A stretch of DNA of 64,000 bases. Origin: Vibrio tarriae. Lineage in GTDB: Bacteria; Pseudomonadota; Gammaproteobacteria; Enterobacterales; Vibrionaceae. The position numbers and the translations under genes are program-made. The notes beneath the pieces were generated by a model. That model searched no databases, was not told the DNA's origin, and saw nothing but the letters and a program-made list of their open reading frames with translations. The stretch spans positions 744,001 through 808,000 of the forward strand of contig NZ_CP022352.1 of the NCBI RefSeq assembly GCF_002216685.1. The letters are read 5' to 3'. Shown in pieces: positions 58,697-64,000 of this stretch (position 1 is the first letter of the stretch; the number at the start of each line of letters is the position of its first letter).

Positions 58697-60343
58697 ATGA
58701 TCATCAATAAATTTTCTCTGAAATGGATGCTAGTAATCGCAGTGGCGATCCCTGTGATTGCGCTACTGTTTGTGGCTTTCACCAGTTTAAACACTATGTC
58801 AGCTATGCAAGCTCAATCCAACAGCTTGTATGCCAACACAGCAGCTCCGATGCGCGCAATGGCAGAGGCAACGTCGCGTATTCCTCGGATGCGAGTTGGG
58901 ATTGATATGATGTTGCTGCAAGAAACAGCACTCAAAGATGCGAAAGGGGTGTTAAAACGAGTCGAAGAGGCTCGTACCGAAGATATCCCAGAAATGCGCC
59001 AAGCAATGCAACTCGCGGTCGATTCTCAGGTGAACCCAGAACTTAAAGAGCAGGCACGTAAACTTCAAGCTCGCTTTGAACAAATGGTTCGTGAAGAGTT
59101 AGAACCTATGTTACAAGCCTTTGCGAATAACGATATGACCACTGCGCAAAATATTTACCGCGATAAATACGCTCCGACCTATGGTGAAATGCGTAAACAA
59201 GCTAATCAAATCCTTGATACGCTTTTGCAGCAAGCGGAGCAGCAAAACCTAGCCAGTGTGGAAAGTTTTGAAGCAGGGCGCACCAAAAAAATGGTAATTA
59301 TTGCGGCAGGGTTGGTGATTTCGTTTATCACTTCATTAATCATCATTACTAACTTACGCAGTCGAGTGGCTTACCTGAAAGATCGCATGAGTTCTGCAGC
59401 GGCTAATCTTTCACTGCGTACCCGATTGGAGTTGGATGGTAACGATGAACTGTGTGACATCGGCAACAGCTTCAATGCGTTTATTGATAAAGTACATCAT
59501 TCGATTGAAGAAGTGGCAGAAAACTCAAAAGAACTGGCGACGATGGCTTCTAGTGTGTCGCAGCGCGCGCACATGACTCAGTCTAACTGTGCTTCACAGC
59601 GAGACAGAACGGTGCAAGTGGCGACTGCTATTCATGAGCTAGGTGCGACAGTTTCTGAAATTGCTTCCAATGCAGCTATGGCTGCCGATGTCGCGAAGCA
59701 AGCGACATTACATTCTGGTGAAGGGAAAAAAGTGGTGGGTGAAGTTCAAAATCGGATCCAAACTCTGGTGAATGAACTTGATAATGCCACTCAAGTCGTC
59801 GCGTCATTGGCGACCCAAATCAACGGTATTAGCTCAACACTCGATACCATTCGCAGCATTTCTGAACAGACTAACCTATTGGCACTTAACGCTGCGATTG
59901 AAGCGGCGCGAGCGGGTGAGCAAGGTCGTGGTTTTGCGGTGGTCGCGGATGAAGTTCGTACACTGGCAAGTCGTTCGGCGGCATCAACGGAAGAGATCCA
60001 GCAAGTGATTAATCGCCTCCAAACCGAGTCAACTCGCGCAGTGGAAGCAATGGAAAAAGGTCGCTCACAAAGTGATGCAGTGGTCGAATTCTCCGCGAAA
60101 GCGAACCAATCTCTCTCCGAGATCAACAGCCAAATTGACCAGATTAATGATCAGAACATTCAAGTTGCGACAGCAACTGAAGAACAATCAACCGTGGTGG
60201 AAGACATTAACCGTAACGTTGAAGACATTAACCAACTGACGACAGAAACCTCGCATGTCGCGGATGAGTTAAGTCGAGCCAGTGCCAACTTGCAACGTTT
60301 GTCTTCACAGTTGGATAAATTGGTGGGCAGTTTTGAGCTGTAA
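58697..60343 (+). CDS. hlyB: Methyl-accepting chemotaxis protein HlyB
   Basis: This 548-aa chemoreceptor has two membrane helices (about 10-32 and 196-216), a helical periplasmic ligand domain (33-195), a HAMP domain and an MCP signalling domain with the highly conserved hairpin tip [32 protein letters not shown]. It carries the name HlyB from its position next to hlyA in V. cholerae, although the sequence is a chemoreceptor, not a type I secretion ATPase. The gene is monocistronic with its own terminator. Confidence 0.93.
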   Translation: MIINKFSLKWMLVIAVAIPVIALLFVAFTSLNTMSAMQAQSNSLYANTAAPMRAMAEATSRIPRMRVGIDMMLLQETALKDAKGVLKRVEEARTEDIPEMRQAMQLAVDSQVNPELKEQARKLQARFEQMVREELEPMLQAFANNDMTTAQNIYRDKYAPTYGEMRKQANQILDTLLQQAEQQNLASVESFEAGRTKKMVIIAAGLVISFITSLIIITNLRSRVAYLKDRMSSAAANLSLRTRLELDGNDELCDIGNSFNAFIDKVHHSIEEVAENSKELATMASSVSQRAHMTQSNCASQRDRTVQVATAIHELGATVSEIASNAAMAADVAKQATLHSGEGKKVVGEVQNRIQTLVNELDNATQVVASLATQINGISSTLDTIRSISEQTNLLALNAAIEAARAGEQGRGFAVVADEVRTLASRSAASTEEIQQVINRLQTESTRAVEAMEKGRSQSDAVVEFSAKANQSLSEINSQIDQINDQNIQVATATEEQSTVVEDINRNVEDINQLTTETSHVADELSRASANLQRLSSQLDKLVGSFEL

Positions 60344-60376
60344 GTTGATTTACTGAGCTAACCTCATTTTTCCCAG

Positions 60377-60403
60377 CCCCAACCAGCGTTGGGGTTGTTT
60401 TTT
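60377..60403 (+). terminator. Terminator after hlyB
   Basis: CCCCAAC (60377-60383) pairs with GTTGGGG (60388-60394), followed by TTGTTTTTT. Confidence 0.9.
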
Positions 60404-60441
60404 GTGTTCATAAATATGGCTGTTAATTTCTCTGTTATGTC

Positions 60442-60466
60442 AAAAAAGGGGCACCCGAAGGTGCCC
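60442..60466 (-). terminator. Terminator after prtV
   Basis: On the minus strand GGGCACC-TTCG-GGTGCCC is followed by a T6 run (plus-strand A-run 60442-60447). Confidence 0.9.
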
Positions 60467-60488
60467 AAATCCACGGAAGAAGAAAGAA

Positions 60489-63245
60489 TTACAGTTTGAC
60501 TTTGACGGTTGTGGTAGTGACTGCGCCGCGGTCATCCATCACTTTGAGCCGCACATCATGGTGACCATAGCTTGGGAAAATCGCAGTAAACATGCGACCA
60601 CGCTTGATTTTACCATTCGGCAGTGTCCATTCGGTGTCAACAATACGGCCATCACTGTCGGTGCTGGTTGACCACATGGTGACCCAGCGACCTAAATGGA
60701 TATAGTTGGCACTGGCTTGTGGTAACGCATTCGGTGTGTCCACTTTAATGGTTTGCTGATGAGTATCGCTATCGCCTTTGTCATCCGTCACCGTCAAAGT
60801 GACCGAGTAACTGCCCGCTTTGGTATAAGACCAAGTTGGAGCGGCTTCGGTACTGGTTTTACCGTTACCAAAATCCCACAAATAGCTGACGATATTGCCA
60901 TCGCTATCACTACTGGTGTTTTGTGACGTCACAGAGAGCCCCTCGACTTTCAGTTCAAAGCGAGCCACAGGCGCGATATTTTCCGTGGTGACTTTCGACA
61001 AGCGAACAACACCGTACTCATTCTCTTTACTTTGTGAGAGCAGGTCGATCTTCAAACCAAATGGCATTACTTTGCGGCCAGAATCTGGAGCTTGAGGCGA
61101 GCTGTAATCTTGATCGTCCGAGAACGAGGCATTCGCGGTTAAGTTCATATCTTCCAGCGTATTGCCATCAGCCGTGACCAGTTTGAGCGGCGCTTGATCA
61201 AAGAGTGAGAAGGTTGCATCACGCACTTGGAAACGCGTTTGTGCCACTTCCCCTGTTTTTGACCAGATCAAGGCATTTTGGTCGGCATCGACAACGCCTA
61301 GCCAGCCTTCACCCGGATGTTTGCCAACCCAGTTATCCGCGTAAGATTCGTCCACATACCACACCAGCAAGCCCGGTTCGAATGACATCAGTTGCCCGAA
61401 GCGTTTCAAATTGGCTAAGCCTTGGTCTACGTCATTGTGGCTTCGCCATTGCAGCAAGTAATAGTGATTGGCTTCGTGGAAGCCACCATTTTTGGTGAAA
61501 CCTTGGAACGCAAAGCTGGATGTGCCTTCTGCGTTATCGATCAAGCTCTGATTACCATCCACCTCAAGGCGTAAGTCATCGACATACAGACCTTCCATGG
61601 CCAGACCGCCATCCGTCAAATAATCAAATGCCAGCTCAACGGTTTGGCCTGTCCAAGCCGAGAGATCAAATTGCGCATCTACCCAGCCATCAGATTGGCC
61701 TGAGATCGCAGGCACTAAACCTGATTTAAACGGATCATCCATCGTCGTGATATTACCGGCAATCGGTTTACCGTTAATCAGCACACGCGCGTAGTCGTAA
61801 TCTTTTTCAATCTGGAACCACGCTTTAAAGCGCAACGTGGCTTGGCTACCTGCTGGGATCGTCAATGGACGGCTCATGCGGTTTTTCAGATCATCGCCAC
61901 GGTTCGAGTAGAAGGAGAACTCGCCTTCAGCAGGTTTAATGCCATCAACCCGTTTCATCGGCAGAGTCACTTTCACCATGTTCGGGCGTGAGTTATCTGT
62001 GGTTTGGAACAGCGTAACCACGCGCGGTTTGGCTTCTAACTCATTAATCGAAAGCTGCTCATGGTTAATCCAGCGTCCGCCAATCGAGTTTTGTAAGAAC
62101 TGCTTAGCCCATGAACTGAAAGCGGTGGGCTGTGTACCGCCAATTTTGCCCGCCCAACTGCCAGATGACATGATTGACCAATAAGAGACGGGCTCTCCCG
62201 TACCTGTGTACTGGGTGTCATATTCATCGGGCAGACCTAAATCGTGACCATATTCGTGGGCACACACGCCGGCGGCCGCATCAATCGGTTGAATGGTGTA
62301 ATCAAAGGCAGCGAATTGGCCATTGAAGCGTCCTGGAACGTTGCTTTTCGTGCCTTCAAGAACATGATAGCGGCCGAGGTTAAAGCGGTGTGACCAAATC
62401 GCATCCGCGCCCAACACACCACCACCCGCTTCTTCACCAACAGAGGCATGGAAAATCATCAAGTGGTCTATCACGCCATCTGGCTCACGGAAATTACCGT
62501 TACCGTTGTAGTCATAGCGATCTTCGATATCGTAATCGGCAAGGTTAATGTTTGGGTCGCGCGCAAGTTGATCCAGTGCTTCGCGAACCAGCTCCCGAGC
62601 ATTCATATCATTATTGGTACCGGGAGAGTTGCCACCGTAATAAGCCGCATTTTTTGAGGCACGATACCATCCTGCTGCTTGACCGGAGACACTGTAGCTG
62701 TTGCCAGATTCACTCTCGTAATATTGACGCATTGAGATAAAGTTTTCACCGTTTGGACCGGTATAGCCTTTGTCCGAGAACAGCAAATCTTGGTAGTGAG
62801 AAGGCTCATAACGATCGTAGAGCATCTCAGTATGCTCTTTAGTCAAGCGGTTATCATCCCAAGGAAGATCCGGGAAATCGATCAATAGCGCGAGCACTTT
62901 GTCCGTGCGCTTTTGACCAACATCTAAAGCAAAAACACGCGCCTTGTGCGGGCCTTTTTGCTTATCGATCACTTTAAGAATTTTCGCACGCTGCTCGAGC
63001 GCTTTCTTACCAAATTGCGCATCACCTTTGAAGCCGGAGCGAATTTTCTCCTCCAGATAACGTTCTAGCGCAATACGTTTATCAACGTCAGAGGCATCGG
63101 CAGGAATTTGTCCGGTGCGGACTAACATTTCAATTAATTTATCCTCATTCACCACGCCTAAATCAATGGGTGTTTGAGCATATAATCCACTGCTGAAAAA
63201 ACTGGCTACGGCGGCAGCTAATAGCGTTTTTTTGATCGTTTTCAT
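60489..63245 (-). CDS. prtV: Secreted metalloprotease PrtV (M6 family)
   Basis: This 918-aa protein has a signal peptide (about 1-23, ending LYA), a propeptide, an M6 peptidase domain with HEYGHDLGLPDEYD near residue 330 (zinc site HExxHxxGxPD), and two C-terminal PKD domains (about 755-840 and 845-918; VSYLWDFGNGKTS and similar). V. cholerae PrtV is a calcium-stabilised protease that degrades host proteins and HlyA. Length and architecture match. It is transcribed toward hlyB with no lipase genes between. Confidence 0.94.
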   Translation of the reverse strand: MKTIKKTLLAAAVASFFSSGLYAQTPIDLGVVNEDKLIEMLVRTGQIPADASDVDKRIALERYLEEKIRSGFKGDAQFGKKALEQRAKILKVIDKQKGPHKARVFALDVGQKRTDKVLALLIDFPDLPWDDNRLTKEHTEMLYDRYEPSHYQDLLFSDKGYTGPNGENFISMRQYYESESGNSYSVSGQAAGWYRASKNAAYYGGNSPGTNNDMNARELVREALDQLARDPNINLADYDIEDRYDYNGNGNFREPDGVIDHLMIFHASVGEEAGGGVLGADAIWSHRFNLGRYHVLEGTKSNVPGRFNGQFAAFDYTIQPIDAAAGVCAHEYGHDLGLPDEYDTQYTGTGEPVSYWSIMSSGSWAGKIGGTQPTAFSSWAKQFLQNSIGGRWINHEQLSINELEAKPRVVTLFQTTDNSRPNMVKVTLPMKRVDGIKPAEGEFSFYSNRGDDLKNRMSRPLTIPAGSQATLRFKAWFQIEKDYDYARVLINGKPIAGNITTMDDPFKSGLVPAISGQSDGWVDAQFDLSAWTGQTVELAFDYLTDGGLAMEGLYVDDLRLEVDGNQSLIDNAEGTSSFAFQGFTKNGGFHEANHYYLLQWRSHNDVDQGLANLKRFGQLMSFEPGLLVWYVDESYADNWVGKHPGEGWLGVVDADQNALIWSKTGEVAQTRFQVRDATFSLFDQAPLKLVTADGNTLEDMNLTANASFSDDQDYSSPQAPDSGRKVMPFGLKIDLLSQSKENEYGVVRLSKVTTENIAPVARFELKVEGLSVTSQNTSSDSDGNIVSYLWDFGNGKTSTEAAPTWSYTKAGSYSVTLTVTDDKGDSDTHQQTIKVDTPNALPQASANYIHLGRWVTMWSTSTDSDGRIVDTEWTLPNGKIKRGRMFTAIFPSYGHHDVRLKVMDDRGAVTTTTVKVKL

Positions 63246-63329
63246 TTTATTTCCTTAATATTTCCTTATTTAAGGTGTGAAAAGGCCAGCCGAAAATAAC
63301 AATCTTCGGTTAACCAGATTGGGTGATGG

Positions 63330-63602
63330 TTATGGCGATTTTGGATTAATACAGCGTGGCTTTAATTCAGGGTTTTCACCTAAAGAAGAGGATTCGCTAT
63401 CAGCTTTGATATCGTTATTCTTATTATTAAACCTTTGCTGTAAGTAGAGGGATAATGCTTTTTGTTGCTGCTCATAAGAAAGCCCTTCGCAGATAATGCC
63501 TTGTTCAATCAAGGCATTAATTAGCTTTTCATCATTAGGCTGGGCATTAGCAAATAATAAGGTGGAATAGCAGATTACCCATAATCCAAATAGGGTGCGC
63601 AT
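63330..63602 (-). CDS. Small secreted protein resembling the PrtV propeptide
   Basis: From ATG 63602 (GGATG upstream; an upstream ATG at 63635 gives an unlikely extension) the 90-aa product starts MRTLFGLWVICYSTLLFANAQ, a signal peptide. The mature part NDEKLINALIEQGIICEG..QQQKALSLYLQQRF aligns with residues of the PrtV N-terminus (NEDKLIEMLVRTGQIPADASDVDKRIALERYLEEKI). It lies 85 bases upstream of prtV on the same strand. A role as a free-standing inhibitor or chaperone of the protease is inferred. Confidence 0.65.
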   Translation of the reverse strand: MRTLFGLWVICYSTLLFANAQPNDEKLINALIEQGIICEGLSYEQQQKALSLYLQQRFNNKNNDIKADSESSSLGENPELKPRCINPKSP

Positions 63603-63957
63603 AGTACACATCCATATGTAAAGTATTTGTAACAATTTATGGCTGGCGATAATTCATAGCAAGTCTGAATTATTCATTGTTTGGCATGACATCACATTTA
63701 CAACAAACTCAGTGAACAAATTACCAATCGGTTAAATTACAAATATGACAATTAAATATTCACATGATTAGCATTAATAAATAATATCTATGTCGATATA
63801 AAATATCGTAATTGTTAGTTTGGTCTTGTAAATGGTGTAATTGTTTTTCAAGAGGAAATCTGCGAGAAATGAGCGTTCTATGAATATATGTAAAATGCCA
63901 TTAATTTATTGACGAATAAACAAAGGGAAATAATTTGATCTTGCTTCATTTATTTCC
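63603..63957. other. AT-rich region upstream of the small secreted protein
   Basis: No gene or clear regulatory site is seen here. It likely holds the promoter for the small protein and perhaps prtV. Confidence 0.4.
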
Positions 63958-64000
63958 TTTCTATTTGAATCTGCGGTGGTGTTGGCTTCGTTCACCCCAA
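63958..64000. repeat. Vibrio palindromic intergenic repeat, copy 5 (cut by window end)
   Basis: CTATTTGAATCTGCGGTGG followed by TGTTGGCTTCGTTCACCCC matches the left end of the other copies. Its remainder lies outside the window. Confidence 0.6.

Overview
The window reads as a Vibrio chromosome of the V. cholerae / V. mimicus / V. metoecus clade, most likely chromosome II. The evidence is the thermolabile-hemolysin, HlyA cytolysin, HlyB chemoreceptor and PrtV run at 54.2-63.2 kb, together with OmpW, GMP reductase and an EmrD-type exporter whose sequences closely resemble the V. cholerae proteins. I see no rRNA, tRNA or CRISPR array.

Left part (1 to about 31.2 kb): mobile DNA. Positions 1-3608 are a tight, co-directional operon of small phage-type (probably podovirus internal-virion) genes. 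From about 15.09 to 27.8 kb lies one giant polyvalent virion protein of about 4,236 aa carrying an adenine-methylase-like domain, an SNF2-like helicase, an HExxGH peptidase-like motif and a helical C-terminus. It is split by a -1 shift exactly at a GGGAAAA heptamer inside the helicase Walker A motif, and a small gene with a strong ribosome binding site is nested out of frame in its disordered linker. Between these phage blocks sits AT-rich cargo (3.6-15.0 kb). It holds an aegerolysin; a four-gene ABC importer whose ATPase has a frameshift in an A7 run; a divergent glycerophosphodiesterase plus ROK-family regulator; degenerate IS903/IS5-type transposase fragments; and a secreted HExxH protein resembling NleD/M91 peptidases. 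To the right of the giant gene is a second, secreted glycerophosphodiesterase-like enzyme with a lectin-like tail. Together the cargo looks aimed at lipids: binding membranes, cleaving phosphodiesters, then importing and finishing the products. That is an inference. The island ends near a 51-codon 3' remnant of threonine dehydrogenase (tdh) at 31.17 kb, a likely integration or rearrangement scar.

Right part (31.3-64 kb): ordinary Vibrio genes. These are a CspA-family protein, an RNase R-type exonuclease, PBP7, OmpW (with an FNR-type box at about -41), a truncated IS4-type transposase, an outer membrane barrel, GMP reductase, RhlE, a DcuA/DcuB-type C4-dicarboxylate carrier, NadE and a NadD-like protein (divergent), an HD-GYP response regulator with a hybrid-less histidine kinase and a periplasmic binding protein, a lysine-riboswitch-controlled NhaC-family transporter, EmrD, then the exotoxin cluster tlh-hlyA-hlyB-prtV. 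The lipAB pair that I recall lying between hlyB and prtV in V. cholerae is absent. A small secreted protein upstream of prtV resembles the PrtV propeptide. A palindromic intergenic repeat of roughly 120-180 bp occurs about five times.
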